Of a stretch of 64,000 bases of DNA, positions 1 through 8,892 are shown one piece after another (position 1 is the first letter of the stretch; each line of letters opens with the position of its first letter). Below the pieces are notes generated by a model, which was not told where the DNA came from, did not search any database, and worked only from the letters and a program-made list of their open reading frames with translations. The position numbers were made by a program, and so were the translations under genes. Source of the DNA: an uncultured Pelagibacteraceae bacterium (GTDB lineage Bacteria > Pseudomonadota > Alphaproteobacteria > Pelagibacterales > Pelagibacteraceae); NCBI GenBank assembly GCA_902596675.1, contig CACJUO010000002.1, forward strand, positions 27,792 through 91,791. The letters run 5' to 3'.

Positions 1-19
1 GTGATAAAATCTTGTTCAT
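1..19 (-). CDS. 5' end of a minus-strand gene (partial)
   Basis: Reading leftwards, an ATG at 19-17 is preceded by AAAAAAGGAG, with GGAG four bases from the start. It opens a frame encoding MNKILS before the window edge. Only six codons are visible, so the product cannot be named. The strong Shine-Dalgarno and the divergent arrangement with the phosphohexomutase are what support a real gene start. Confidence 0.45.
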
Positions 20-178
20 TTCGCTCCTTTTTTGTACTATACTTAACTTTGTAAAACAACTAGATGTTGTATGATGGTTTGGTAAATATACTATATGACC
101 AACAAATCAATAGAACATTTATAGAACTTGATAAAAAAATTATCAATAGAAAAATAAACAAAATATAAAAATATTAAC
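20..178. other. Divergent intergenic region with small inverted repeats
   Basis: This spacer lies between the partial leftward gene and the phosphohexomutase. It holds two small palindromes: ACAAC-TAGAT-GTTGT at 56-70, which could be an operator half-site pair, and a 7-bp hairpin TTGATAA-AAAAA-TTATCAA at 128-146 in the probable leader of the rightward gene. No convincing -35/-10 pair or riboswitch-like fold is seen. The rightward gene has no clear Shine-Dalgarno; the bases before its ATG are almost all A and T. Confidence 0.3.
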
Positions 179-1633
179 ATGAAAAATTCAATAAAAATTG
201 ATCCTTTTGGCTTTAGAGAGTACGACGCGCGATGGTTGTACCCAGATAATATCAATTTAGAAGGTGTGACAAATTTGGGAAAAGGTTTAGGAACTCAGAT
301 CATTAGTCATACAAATAAAAGTAATCCAAGAATCATAGTTGGCCATGATTACAGATCTTATAGTGAAGAAATCAAATCAGCTTTGAAAAAAGGACTTATA
401 TCAACAGGTTGTTGTGTTGAAGATGTAGGATTAGCATTATCTCCAATGGTTTATTTTGCACAATTCAATTTAGAGAGTGATGCAGTTGCAATGGTTACTG
501 CTAGTCATAATGAAAATGGTTGGACAGGAGTGAAAATGGGAATCAAGAAAGGTTTAACTCATGCACCAGAAGAAATGCAAGAATTGAAAGATATAACTTT
601 AAATAACAAATTTATTGAAGGTCAAGGAAATGAAAAAGAAATATCTAATTTTCAAAATGTTTATAAAAAAGATCTTATAAATAAAAATAAAATTAAGAAA
701 AAAATTAAAGCTGTTGTTGCCTGTGGCAATGGAACAGCAGGAATATTTGCACCTGACATTTTAAGAGGTATAGGATGTGAAGTTATAGAACTAGATTGTA
801 ATTTGGACTATACTTTTCCAAAATATAACCCCAATCCTGAAGATCTTGAAATGCTACATGCTATAAGTAAATGTGTAAAAAAAAACAACGCTGATATTGG
901 ATTTGGATTTGACGGTGATGGTGATCGTGTAGGTGTAATAGATAACGATGGTAATGAAATTTTTTCAGATAAAATTGGATTATTGATTGCAAGGAACTTA
1001 TCTTCAAAACACAAGGGGTCTAAATTTGTTGTAGATGTTAAATCAACTGGGTTATATTCAACAGATGAAGTTCTTAAAAATAACTCGTGTGAAACATTAT
1101 ATTGGAAAACTGGACATTCCCATATCAAAAGAAAAGTAAATAATGAAAAAGCACTTGCGGGCTTTGAAAAAAGTGGTCATTTCTTTTTTAACAAACCTTT
1201 AGGTTACGGATATGATGATGGTATAAATTCAGCTATACAAGTTTGCCATTTACTAAATAATAATCATAAAAAAATGAGTGAAATCATAAGTGAATTACCT
1301 AATACATATCAATCACCTACCATGGCTCCTTTTTGTGAAGATAATGAAAAATATCAAGTTGTTGAAGAAATAATTAGACAAATTGAGTATTATAAATCAA
1401 ATAATTTTCAAATTGATAATCAAGAAATTGAGGGCATACTTACAGTAAATGGTATAAGATTTTCTTTTAAAGACGGCTCTTGGGGTTTAATAAGAGCCTC
1501 ATCTAATAAGCCTTCTCTGGTAGTTGTTACTGAAAGTCCAACATCTGATGAGAGAAAGAAAAAAATCTTCGAATTTATCGACGATTTGCTCCAAAAAACT
1601 GGTAAAATAGGTGAATACGACCAAAAAATTTAA
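179..1633 (+). CDS. manB: Phosphomannomutase/phosphoglucomutase
   Basis: Alpha-D-phosphohexomutase that interconverts hexose 6- and 1-phosphates, supplying mannose-1-P or glucose-1-P for surface polysaccharide. At 484 residues it has the usual length. The phosphoserine loop TASHN is at 107-111 (catalytic Ser109), the Mg-binding loop DGDGDR at 245-250, the sugar-binding loop EKSGH at 330-334, and a C-terminal phosphate-binding RASSNKP segment near 440. All four family elements are intact. The gene is convergent with the TauE-type exporter, directly abutting it. Mannose versus glucose preference cannot be read from the sequence, so the symbol is family level. Confidence 0.85.
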   Translation: MKNSIKIDPFGFREYDARWLYPDNINLEGVTNLGKGLGTQIISHTNKSNPRIIVGHDYRSYSEEIKSALKKGLISTGCCVEDVGLALSPMVYFAQFNLESDAVAMVTASHNENGWTGVKMGIKKGLTHAPEEMQELKDITLNNKFIEGQGNEKEISNFQNVYKKDLINKNKIKKKIKAVVACGNGTAGIFAPDILRGIGCEVIELDCNLDYTFPKYNPNPEDLEMLHAISKCVKKNNADIGFGFDGDGDRVGVIDNDGNEIFSDKIGLLIARNLSSKHKGSKFVVDVKSTGLYSTDEVLKNNSCETLYWKTGHSHIKRKVNNEKALAGFEKSGHFFFNKPLGYGYDDGINSAIQVCHLLNNNHKKMSEIISELPNTYQSPTMAPFCEDNEKYQVVEEIIRQIEYYKSNNFQIDNQEIEGILTVNGIRFSFKDGSWGLIRASSNKPSLVVVTESPTSDERKKKIFEFIDDLLQKTGKIGEYDQKI

Positions 1634-2464
1634 TTAAAGTTCTAAAAACCTAATTAGAAATAAAGTCCCTATTACATATAAAAATACCCCAAACATTCTT
1701 TGAGTTTTATTTTTATCAGTGGTGTGAACCATATTAGCTCCAACTCTAGCCATAAAAGATGTAATTGGAATAAATATCAAAAAGGCAGGAATATTTACAA
1801 AACCAATACTTAGAGGAAGATTTGCATTCAGCAAAAAACCAGATGTCAAAAAACCAATTGAACCAATAGATGCTATCACAAATCCTATTGCAGCTGAACT
1901 TCCAATTGCTCTACTTATAGGATATCCAAAATATCTTAGGATTGGAACATTCATCATAGCTCCTGTAATACCCATAGGTGCAGATATAAAACCAGAAATG
2001 AAACCAAAAGTTGCTTTTGGTAGAAACTTAAACTTTTTATTTTTTTTTAATTCCTGTTTTACTAGTAATAAATATCCACCAAAAAAATATACAACCACAG
2101 CAAAAAATAAAACTAAAGATTTTGTATTTAACAATGCTGCCATGTATGTACCAAGCAAAACTCCAAAGATAACAAATAGACCATAAGTTTTTAAAATATT
2201 TGTATCTACAGCTTTATGTTTTCTGTGAGTCATCACTGAAACAAAAGCAGTAAAAATTGTAATAGAGAAAGCGGTTCCTACAGAAAGGTGCATCAAATAA
2301 GATTTATCTACATCAGCTGTTTCAAAAATAAAAAAAAGTACAGGTACAGATATTAGACCTCCACCTATGCCAAAATAACCTGCAAAAAATCCAACTGGAA
2401 AGGCAGTGACTATCATTAACAAAATTAAAAGATAATACTGATTAGATAGAATAGTATTAATCAA
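1634..2464 (-). CDS. TauE/SafE-family membrane exporter
   Basis: A 276-residue integral membrane protein of the sulfite exporter TauE/SafE family (former DUF81), with about eight hydrophobic segments and the glycine-rich motif GYFGIGGG near residue 30, repeated in degenerate form in the second half. Members export sulfite, sulfoacetate or other small organic anions. The gene is last in a minus-strand run after dusA, overlapping its stop by 8 bases, so it probably shares that transcript. Two further family members are at 21878 and 52800. Only the latter has sulfur-related neighbours, so the substrate here is unknown. Confidence 0.75.
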   Translation of the reverse strand: MINTILSNQYYLLILLMIVTAFPVGFFAGYFGIGGGLISVPVLFFIFETADVDKSYLMHLSVGTAFSITIFTAFVSVMTHRKHKAVDTNILKTYGLFVIFGVLLGTYMAALLNTKSLVLFFAVVVYFFGGYLLLVKQELKKNKKFKFLPKATFGFISGFISAPMGITGAMMNVPILRYFGYPISRAIGSSAAIGFVIASIGSIGFLTSGFLLNANLPLSIGFVNIPAFLIFIPITSFMARVGANMVHTTDKNKTQRMFGVFLYVIGTLFLIRFLEL

Positions 2465-3458
2465 TTCGACCTGCCGAATGTAATTTAGGAGAAAGTCTTA
2501 CTTTATCCATAATATGATCTATTTTTTTTACATCCGCATCTCTTACACACATATTTTCACTTAAATATCTTTTCCAATGGCTTGAACCTTTTTGTCCATG
2601 GAATAAACCTAGTGTATGTCTCATAACTTGATTTACTCTTATACCCATTTGTACTTGTGTCTTAACATATTCAATTAACTCCTCTACAATTTCTTCCCGT
2701 TCTTTAATGTCGTGATTGTTAAATATTTCTTTTTCAATATCAGCTAAAAGATAAGGGGAATGATAAACTGATCTTCCAATCATTGTGCCATCCACTTTAT
2801 CTAAATGATCTTTCACTTCTTCCACTGTAGTCACACCACCATTAATAATTATTTCAAGGTCTTTAAAATCTTGTTTTAGTTTATATACATAATCATATTT
2901 TAAAGGAGGTATATTAAGGTTCTGCTTAGGTGTAAATTTACCTAACATAGCTTTTCTTGCATGTATTATAAATGTTTTAACTCCAGTTTCCTTTAAAGTT
3001 TTTATGAAATTATAAAAATGTTCGTAATCTTCTACATCATCATAACCAATTCTAGTCTTAACTGTAACTGGTAAAGATGTTGAATTAATCATTTCTGACA
3101 AACAATCAGCCACTAAGTTTGGCTCCTTGATTAAACATGCGCCAAATCTATTTTTTTGAACTTTTTTACTTGGGCATCCTAGATTTAAATTAATTTCATC
3201 ATAACCAAATTCCTCGCCAATTTTTGCTGAATTAGCTAATAATTTTGGCGTAGAGCCACCTAATTGAAGTGCGACTGGCTTTTCTCTAAGGTCAAAAGAT
3301 AATAATTTTTCTTTATCTCCCCTATCAATAGCCTCAGACACAACCATTTCAGTGTAAAGAAGAACGTTTTTGCTTATCAATCTTAAAAAGTATCTTTCGT
3401 GCCTGTCAGTACAATCCATCATAGGTGCAACTGATACCAATCTATTAATCTTAGACAT
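2457..3458 (-). CDS. dusA: tRNA-dihydrouridine(20/20a) synthase DusA
   Basis: Flavin enzyme that reduces uridines 20/20a in the tRNA D-loop. The 333-residue protein opens with the DusA signature VAPMMDCTDRHER, carries the catalytic cysteine in NLGCPSKKVQ (Cys95), and has the FMN phosphate-binding INGGV and GRSVY segments in its C-terminal half. The MDCTDRHERYF start and overall length fit DusA rather than DusB or DusC. It overlaps the end of the malonyl-CoA decarboxylase gene by 8 bases and the TauE-type gene downstream, so all three are likely co-transcribed although functionally unrelated. Confidence 0.92.
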   Translation of the reverse strand: MSKINRLVSVAPMMDCTDRHERYFLRLISKNVLLYTEMVVSEAIDRGDKEKLLSFDLREKPVALQLGGSTPKLLANSAKIGEEFGYDEINLNLGCPSKKVQKNRFGACLIKEPNLVADCLSEMINSTSLPVTVKTRIGYDDVEDYEHFYNFIKTLKETGVKTFIIHARKAMLGKFTPKQNLNIPPLKYDYVYKLKQDFKDLEIIINGGVTTVEEVKDHLDKVDGTMIGRSVYHSPYLLADIEKEIFNNHDIKEREEIVEELIEYVKTQVQMGIRVNQVMRHTLGLFHGQKGSSHWKRYLSENMCVRDADVKKIDHIMDKVRLSPKLHSAGRID

Positions 3459-4758
3459 GTTTTTTAACTTTATTCGAAATGTTAACTTTCTTTTCGTTTA
3501 CATATTCTTGGTGATTTTTCTCAATTTTAGCTAATTCGTATCTATAGTTAACCATAACACCAAAAGACCTTTTGAAACCAACTTCTGAAACATTTGCGTT
3601 TACTGCAATATCATCAATATCAGCTCCATTTTTCAAATGAAATCTGCAAACATCATTTATTGGAAAACCAAAGTCATTTTTCTGTTTTACTAAATAATTT
3701 ACCGCTAACTTACTAATTAAAGCTTTATTATCAGCAATTCTTTTGTCTCCTATTTTTAAATCAGAAGACTTCAAAAAATCTAAACTATTTTTATTTGCCT
3801 CTCCTAATATTTCAGCAGCCTGAATACTTTCCATTTTTTTAAACCAATCAGCAAATCCAACCATTGGTGATAAGGTTCCAAAATATTTTACATCTGGGAG
3901 TTCTTCTTGAAGTTCATAAACAACTCTTTTTATTAAAAAATTCCCTAACGTTACTCTTGATAAACCTTCTTGACAATTACTAATCGAATAAAAAGTTGCA
4001 GTATCATAATTTTTTATTTTTTCTTCTGAGGGTCTTGTTAATTCTTGTATTGATTGACTAAGACCTTTTGTTAAAGCAATTTCAACAAATATTATTGGTT
4101 CGTCGTCTAATGCTGGATGAAAATAGGCAAAAAATCTTCTATCTTTTCCAAGTCTTCTTTTAAGTTCATTCATATCTTTCATGGAATGTACTTTTTCATA
4201 CTTTAATAATTTTTCTAAAATATTTGCTTTTGTATCCCATGTAATCTTTCTTAATTTTAAAAATCCTGGATTAAACCAGTTTTTAAATATATCTATTAAA
4301 TCATAATCTAAACTTTTAAGTTTAGGTTGTTCTTTTATTAAGTTTAATAAATCCTCTCTTAAGGAGACTATCTCAGAGGTGCCATTTGGAGCCATATTTA
4401 GTCTTACAAATAGCTCTTTTCTTATTCCTGATGCAACCCGAGATAGATTTAATATAGATGAGGTATCTTTTGATTTACTGTAACTTTTAATGGCTTCATC
4501 TATTTTTGCTGAGTCAGGTTTATACTTATCATTTACTTGAATTAAAAATTTGTTTTTATCCTCTATAGATAAATTTTGATATCTAAACAAGATATCTCTT
4601 GCTAGTGTTATTCCAAAAGCTGCACCTTTTGTTGACAATAAATCATCACAAAGATCTAGAAGATCTCTTTTTTTTGCAATGCTTTTGATAGATTTTTTTT
4701 CTAAAATCTTTTGTCCAGCATCAGCTATGGTCTCAAAAATTCTTTTTATATTTAACAT
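3451..4758 (-). CDS. Malonyl-CoA decarboxylase
   Basis: Converts malonyl-CoA to acetyl-CoA and CO2. The 435-residue protein has a helical N-terminal domain and a GNAT-like catalytic domain. Family markers are MAPNGTSEIV (122-131), FHPALDDEPIIF (213-224), the catalytic serine in GTLSPMVGF (Ser297) and the catalytic histidine in CRFHLKNGA (His374). It has no mitochondrial- or export-type leader. It lies 15 bases downstream of a TRAP transporter operon and opposite a class III CoA-transferase, which suggests a malonate catabolic unit in which this enzyme performs the last step. Confidence 0.9.
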   Translation of the reverse strand: MLNIKRIFETIADAGQKILEKKSIKSIAKKRDLLDLCDDLLSTKGAAFGITLARDILFRYQNLSIEDKNKFLIQVNDKYKPDSAKIDEAIKSYSKSKDTSSILNLSRVASGIRKELFVRLNMAPNGTSEIVSLREDLLNLIKEQPKLKSLDYDLIDIFKNWFNPGFLKLRKITWDTKANILEKLLKYEKVHSMKDMNELKRRLGKDRRFFAYFHPALDDEPIIFVEIALTKGLSQSIQELTRPSEEKIKNYDTATFYSISNCQEGLSRVTLGNFLIKRVVYELQEELPDVKYFGTLSPMVGFADWFKKMESIQAAEILGEANKNSLDFLKSSDLKIGDKRIADNKALISKLAVNYLVKQKNDFGFPINDVCRFHLKNGADIDDIAVNANVSEVGFKRSFGVMVNYRYELAKIEKNHQEYVNEKKVNISNKVKKHV

Positions 4759-4773
4759 GGTGTTTTTTATATA

Positions 4774-6105
4774 TTAAAAACCTAAACTTTTGCCCATTAT
4801 TTTATCAGGCAGCCAGGTAACAATTTCAGGAAAAATACACAAAATTAATATAGCTAAAGCCATAATTATCATAAAAGGTATAGAACCTTTTAATATTTCA
4901 GACAAACTTACATCCGGCGTAATACCTTTAATTATGTATAGATTTAGTCCAACAGGTGGGGTTATAAGGCCAATTTCCATATTAATTGTAAATACAATTG
5001 CAAACCAGTATGGATCGAAACCTAAGGTAGTTATAACTGGTAATAATATTGCTGAAGTCATTACTATAACTGCAACAGGTGGGAGAAAAAAACCGGCTAT
5101 AAGTAAAAAAATATTAATTAAAATAAATACAACCCATTTATTAGAACTTAATTCAACCATGCTTTGGGCTAATGATTGAGTTACGTAAAGTTGAGATAAT
5201 GTAAAAGCAAAAAGATAAGACGCTGCAATGATGAACATTATCATCACACTTTCTTTCATTGAAACCTTAACAATATTCCATATTTTTTTTGGTTGATAAA
5301 TTTTATAAACTACAGCTATCAATACAAATACTAAAAATGCTCCTACACCAGATGCTTCTGAAGGTGTAGCTACCCCGCCATATAAAACATAAAGAACGCC
5401 AGCTATAATTGCTAAGAAAGGAAAAATTCTTGGCAATACTTCAATTTTCTCTTTAAAAGTTGGGGGTGTTCTATTCTTTAAGGCTTTTGCTGAGTCTTTA
5501 TCAATAAAATAACTATGTACGAGAGCCCATATTGCAAACATTCCTGCTAACATAAATCCAGGTATCAAACCACTTAAGAATAATCTTCCAATTGATGTTC
5601 CTGTAGCAATCCCATATACAATTAAAACAATGCTGGGAGGAATTAAAACTCCAAGCGTACCACCAGCTGCGATAGTCCCAGTTGCAATTTGATCTGAATA
5701 CCCTCTTTTCCTCATCTCAGGTATTCCCATAGTTCCAATTGCTGCACATGTTGCAGGACTTGATCCACTTAAGGCGGCAAATATTGAACAAGCGCCTATA
5801 TTAGAAATTACTAATCCACCTGGTACTCTCCAAAGCCATCTATCTAATCCTGTATATAAATCTTTTCCTGCTGGTGAATTGGCAACTGCCATTCCCATTA
5901 AAATAAACATAGGAATTGAAAGCAAAACAAAAGAGTTTAGTCCTGCATAAAATGTTTCTGCAAAAACATCTAACATTTGAAAACCTTCAAATGCAACTAA
6001 CAATGTTATTGAAACAAAGCTCAAACCAAACGCAATTGGTATTCCAGAAAATAAAACTACTAAAGTGAAAACTGCAACGATTATTGCTATTATTAATGGA
6101 TCCAT
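4774..6105 (-). CDS. dctM: TRAP transporter large permease (DctM type), system 1
   Basis: Large membrane subunit of a tripartite ATP-independent periplasmic transporter, 443 residues with about twelve membrane segments. The family motif GSSPATCAAIGTMGIPEM and the IPPSIVLIVYG segment are present. It forms the Na+-driven channel for solute delivered by the binding protein. It overlaps dctQ by one base (TAATG-type junction) and is followed 15 bases later by malonyl-CoA decarboxylase, so a C3 or C4 dicarboxylate such as malonate is the most economical substrate guess. Function as a DctM protein is certain; the substrate is inferred from context. Confidence 0.92.
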   Translation of the reverse strand: MDPLIIAIIVAVFTLVVLFSGIPIAFGLSFVSITLLVAFEGFQMLDVFAETFYAGLNSFVLLSIPMFILMGMAVANSPAGKDLYTGLDRWLWRVPGGLVISNIGACSIFAALSGSSPATCAAIGTMGIPEMRKRGYSDQIATGTIAAGGTLGVLIPPSIVLIVYGIATGTSIGRLFLSGLIPGFMLAGMFAIWALVHSYFIDKDSAKALKNRTPPTFKEKIEVLPRIFPFLAIIAGVLYVLYGGVATPSEASGVGAFLVFVLIAVVYKIYQPKKIWNIVKVSMKESVMIMFIIAASYLFAFTLSQLYVTQSLAQSMVELSSNKWVVFILINIFLLIAGFFLPPVAVIVMTSAILLPVITTLGFDPYWFAIVFTINMEIGLITPPVGLNLYIIKGITPDVSLSEILKGSIPFMIIMALAILILCIFPEIVTWLPDKIMGKSLGF

Positions 6106-6599
6106 TAATAACCACCTTCCTCGTCGATAAGTTTAATTATTTCGGCAATATATTGAAGTATCATTAAGGCTGCTCCAATCATCATTGATGAATAAGGTAT
6201 CCATAAAGGAGGATCCCAAACAGTTCCTGTTGAATAATTTTTTGTAAATGCTTCCTCAACCATTAAATATCCAAAATAAAATAAAATTAAAAAAAATAAT
6301 AAACTAATAAGTGATGTAAAAATTTTGAGTCTAAGAATATTTTTCTTTGATAAAAAATCATAAATCCACTCCATACTCACATGTGCCTTTTCGCTTAAAA
6401 CATAAGCACTTCCTATAAATGTTGAAGCAACCAAAAGCATAGTGACTAGCTCCGTTTGCCATGTGATTGCTCTTTGAAAAAAATATCTTTCAAAAACTAA
6501 CTCAACAATTACCAATATTGATAAAAGCAGAGCTAGAACAGCAAAAGCACCACATGCTTGTGAACTGTAATTACAGAATTTTAAATATTTTTGTTTCAT
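6105..6599 (-). CDS. dctQ: TRAP transporter small permease (DctQ type), system 1
   Basis: Small membrane subunit of the TRAP system, 164 residues with four predicted membrane segments, paired with DctM. The ATG follows the sequence GGGG plus eight T residues, and the only purine-rich ribosome binding sequence (AGGGG) is buried in the 3' arm of the hairpin at 6606-6635. Both transcription into this gene and its translation should therefore depend on whether that hairpin forms, giving far less permease than binding protein. Confidence 0.88.
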   Translation of the reverse strand: MKQKYLKFCNYSSQACGAFAVLALLLSILVIVELVFERYFFQRAITWQTELVTMLLVASTFIGSAYVLSEKAHVSMEWIYDFLSKKNILRLKIFTSLISLLFFLILFYFGYLMVEEAFTKNYSTGTVWDPPLWIPYSSMMIGAALMILQYIAEIIKLIDEEGGY

Positions 6600-6605
6600 A
6601 AAAAA

Positions 6606-6635
6606 AACCCCTATTTAAAATATTAAATAGGGGTT
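6606..6635 (-). terminator. Hairpin with U-tract between dctP and dctQ (attenuator-like)
   Basis: Arms AACCCCTATTTAA (6606-6618) and its exact complement (6623-6635) form a 13-bp perfect stem with a 4-base loop. In the minus-strand transcript it is followed by eight T residues that run straight into the dctQ ATG at 6599. It has the classical form of an intrinsic terminator but sits inside an operon, so partial read-through is expected. The 3' arm also holds the dctQ Shine-Dalgarno. Confidence 0.8.
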
Positions 6636-6649
6636 CTTTATATATTGTT

Positions 6650-7660
6650 TTATTTAACTGCTAAAGCCATTTCCATCAGCTTATCACCACCTGGAACTTT
6701 TTCAGCAAATGCTTTGTGTGAAGATTGTTTAGCAATTTCAACCCAAGCCGCATGGTCGTTTGCATCCATATATACTAGTTTTACTCCTGCAGCTTTATAA
6801 GCGTCTTCAAATTTTTTATCTAAATTTTCAACTTGCGCAGTCATATATTTTTCAGCAACTTTACCAGCTTTCATTAAAGCATCTTGTTGTTTTGAATTTA
6901 ATTTATCAAAGCTCATTTTTGACATCAAAATCGGCTCATACATAAACCACAATCCAAATTTTCCTGGAGGTGTTGCACATGTTACTTGTTCATAAATTTT
7001 GTAACTTACAAAACTTCCTGAACTAGTGTTTGCACCTGTTAATACTCCTGTTTGTAATCCAGTATAAATTTCTGATGAAGGCATACTTTGAATACCAGCA
7101 CCAGCTGCCTCTAACATTTGGTTAAAAGCCTTACCAGCTGCTCTCATTACTTGACCTTTAGCATCTGACGGATTTTTAATACATTTTGACTTAGATGCAA
7201 AACCACCACCAAGCCAAGCATCAGAAAGAACAACAACACCAGCATCATTAATAATTCTCTTTATTTCGGTCATCATTGGACCTTTATTAAATCTCAATGC
7301 GTGGTCATGATTTTTAACTGTTCCTGGCATTAAAGTTGCATCAAATTCTGGATGGAATTTTGAAGCGTACGCCAATGGAAAAGCTGAAATATCTAACTGA
7401 CCAGTTGTCATTGGTTTCCATTGTTCTTTTGGTTTATATAATGATTTTGCTGGGTAAATTCTGATATCTAAATCTACTCCTGCTTTTTTAACTTCATCTG
7501 CAATTATTTGAACCATTTCATGTCTTGGATCGAAAGAACCATCTGCTCTAGGCGTTCCTGGCCATTGGTGACTTGCTTTTAGTGTCACAGCATATGCTGA
7601 TCCAATTAATGAGAAAGCTAAAAATAATGTTGTGAAATAAAAACTTATTTTTTTTAACAT
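6650..7660 (-). CDS. dctP: TRAP transporter solute-binding protein (DctP type), system 1
   Basis: Periplasmic ligand-binding subunit, 336 residues, with a Sec signal peptide ending in SAYA before VTLKASHQWPG. The usual DctP landmarks follow: an early LKASHQWP strand, a central segment with conserved arginine (GQVMRAAGKAF), and an SGSFVSYKIYEQV region. The gene has a strong AGAGGGGA ribosome site and a good promoter at 7694-7722. Linkage to malonyl-CoA decarboxylase and a CoA-transferase suggests a malonate-like ligand; this is inferred, not read from binding residues. Confidence 0.9.
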   Translation of the reverse strand: MLKKISFYFTTLFLAFSLIGSAYAVTLKASHQWPGTPRADGSFDPRHEMVQIIADEVKKAGVDLDIRIYPAKSLYKPKEQWKPMTTGQLDISAFPLAYASKFHPEFDATLMPGTVKNHDHALRFNKGPMMTEIKRIINDAGVVVLSDAWLGGGFASKSKCIKNPSDAKGQVMRAAGKAFNQMLEAAGAGIQSMPSSEIYTGLQTGVLTGANTSSGSFVSYKIYEQVTCATPPGKFGLWFMYEPILMSKMSFDKLNSKQQDALMKAGKVAEKYMTAQVENLDKKFEDAYKAAGVKLVYMDANDHAAWVEIAKQSSHKAFAEKVPGGDKLMEMALAVK

Positions 7661-7693
7661 GTTTTCCCCTCTTTAAATTAATTTAATAATGAT

Positions 7694-7722
7694 ATTAAAT
7701 TGAACTTAAGGGTAAGAGTCAA
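7694..7722 (-). promoter_or_regulatory. Sigma70-type promoter for dctP operon 1
   Basis: On the minus strand, TTGACT (7722-7717) and TTTAAT (7699-7694) are separated by exactly 17 bases, matching consensus at five of six positions in each box. The predicted transcription start lies about 25-30 bases upstream of the dctP ATG. It overlaps almost entirely with the rightward promoter at 7700-7728. Confidence 0.6.
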
Positions 7723-7728
7723 TATAAG
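7700..7728 (+). promoter_or_regulatory. Sigma70-type promoter for the CoA-transferase gene
   Basis: TTGAAC (7700-7705) and TATAAG (7723-7728) are spaced by 17 bases. The expected start near 7735 leaves a leader of about 14 bases before the ATG at 7749, with no Shine-Dalgarno inside it. The boxes interleave with those of the leftward dctP promoter, so the two polymerases should exclude each other or be controlled by one regulator. Confidence 0.5.
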
Positions 7729-7748
7729 GAAATGTCGTATATTTTATT

Positions 7749-8891
7749 ATGGATGGACCACTAAAAAATTTATTAGTTGTTGATTTAACAAGGGTTTTGG
7801 TAGGACCTTATTGTACAATGATACTCTCAGATTTAGGTGCGAGAGTTATAAAAATTGAGGCACCCGAAACAGGTGATGACTCTCGAAAATTTGGACCTTT
7901 TGTTAAAGATTATTCTGCATACTTTATGTCGTTAAACAGAGGAAAAGAAAGTATCGCTTTGAATTTGAAGAACGATGAAGATAAAAAAATATTTAATAAA
8001 ATATTATCAAAAGCAGATATTTTAGTAGAAAACTTTAAACCTGGCACATTAGAAAAATGGGGTTTTGGCTGGAAAGATGTAAGTAAAAAATATCCTAAAT
8101 TAATTTATGCATCGGCATCAGGGTTTGGTCAAACTGGACCTTTAAAAGAGCTGCCAGCATATGACATGGTAGTTCAAGGTATGGGGGGCTTGATGAGTGT
8201 AACTGGCCATCCAAACTCAGAACCAACAAGGGTTGGAACCTCTATTGGTGATATCACAGCAGGGCTGTTTACAGCAATTGGAATTAATGCAGCTTTATAC
8301 GATAGGCAAAAAACTGGTAAAGGAGCTTTTATAGATGTCTCAATGTTAGATTGCCAAATAGCAATTTTAGAAAATGCAATTGCAAGATATCTTTCTAAAA
8401 ATGAAATTCCAGGACCAATGGGTTCAAGACATCCATCTATTGCTCCCTTTGAAGCTTTTAAAACGAAAGATAGTTATATAATTATTGCTGCAGGAAATGA
8501 TAAACTTTTTACAAAACTTTGTGACGTATTAAAAATTCCTGAAACTGCAAATGATGAAAGATTTAATTCTAATTCACTTAGATGTGAAAACATGGATCAC
8601 TTAAAAGAAATTTTTGAAAAACAATTGAGCTCCAAATCTACAGATGAATGGGTTAAAGAAATGGAAGAATTGAAAATTCCATGTGGGCCAATTTTTAATA
8701 TAAAACAAGCTGTAGAAAATCCTCAAATTCAAGAAAGAAATATGATTGTAAAATCATACCACAAAATTATTGGTGAATTTAAATCTGCAGGAAACCCTAT
8801 CAAAATGTCTACCTACAAAGATGAAAATACAAGGGGGAATATTCCTGATTTAGATGAGCACAGGGAAAAAATAATAAAGGAATTTAGTTAA
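7749..8891 (+). CDS. Class III (CaiB/BaiF-type) CoA-transferase
   Basis: A 380-residue family III CoA-transferase, which moves CoA between carboxylic acids through an aspartyl-CoA thioester. The N-terminal VVDLTRVLVGPYCTMILSDLG segment, the RGKESIALNLK segment, VENFKPG and the putative nucleophile Asp168 in IGDITAG are all in place. It is divergent from a TRAP operon that ends in malonyl-CoA decarboxylase. The simplest model is transfer of CoA from acetyl- or succinyl-CoA to imported malonate, replacing the malonyl-CoA synthetase MatB. Substrates cannot be deduced from the sequence alone. Confidence 0.85.
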   Translation: MDGPLKNLLVVDLTRVLVGPYCTMILSDLGARVIKIEAPETGDDSRKFGPFVKDYSAYFMSLNRGKESIALNLKNDEDKKIFNKILSKADILVENFKPGTLEKWGFGWKDVSKKYPKLIYASASGFGQTGPLKELPAYDMVVQGMGGLMSVTGHPNSEPTRVGTSIGDITAGLFTAIGINAALYDRQKTGKGAFIDVSMLDCQIAILENAIARYLSKNEIPGPMGSRHPSIAPFEAFKTKDSYIIIAAGNDKLFTKLCDVLKIPETANDERFNSNSLRCENMDHLKEIFEKQLSSKSTDEWVKEMEELKIPCGPIFNIKQAVENPQIQERNMIVKSYHKIIGEFKSAGNPIKMSTYKDENTRGNIPDLDEHREKIIKEFS

Positions 8892-8892
8892 T

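Noticed and set aside
128..146. Hairpin upstream of the phosphohexomutase as a terminator
   Set aside because: The stem is only seven A/T-rich pairs with no U-tract, and no gene ends just before it on the same strand.
808..1128. Antisense frames within genes, such as 808-1128 and 42051-42458 on the minus strand
   Set aside because: They mirror the codons of well-supported genes on the other strand, lack ribosome sites and show no domain.
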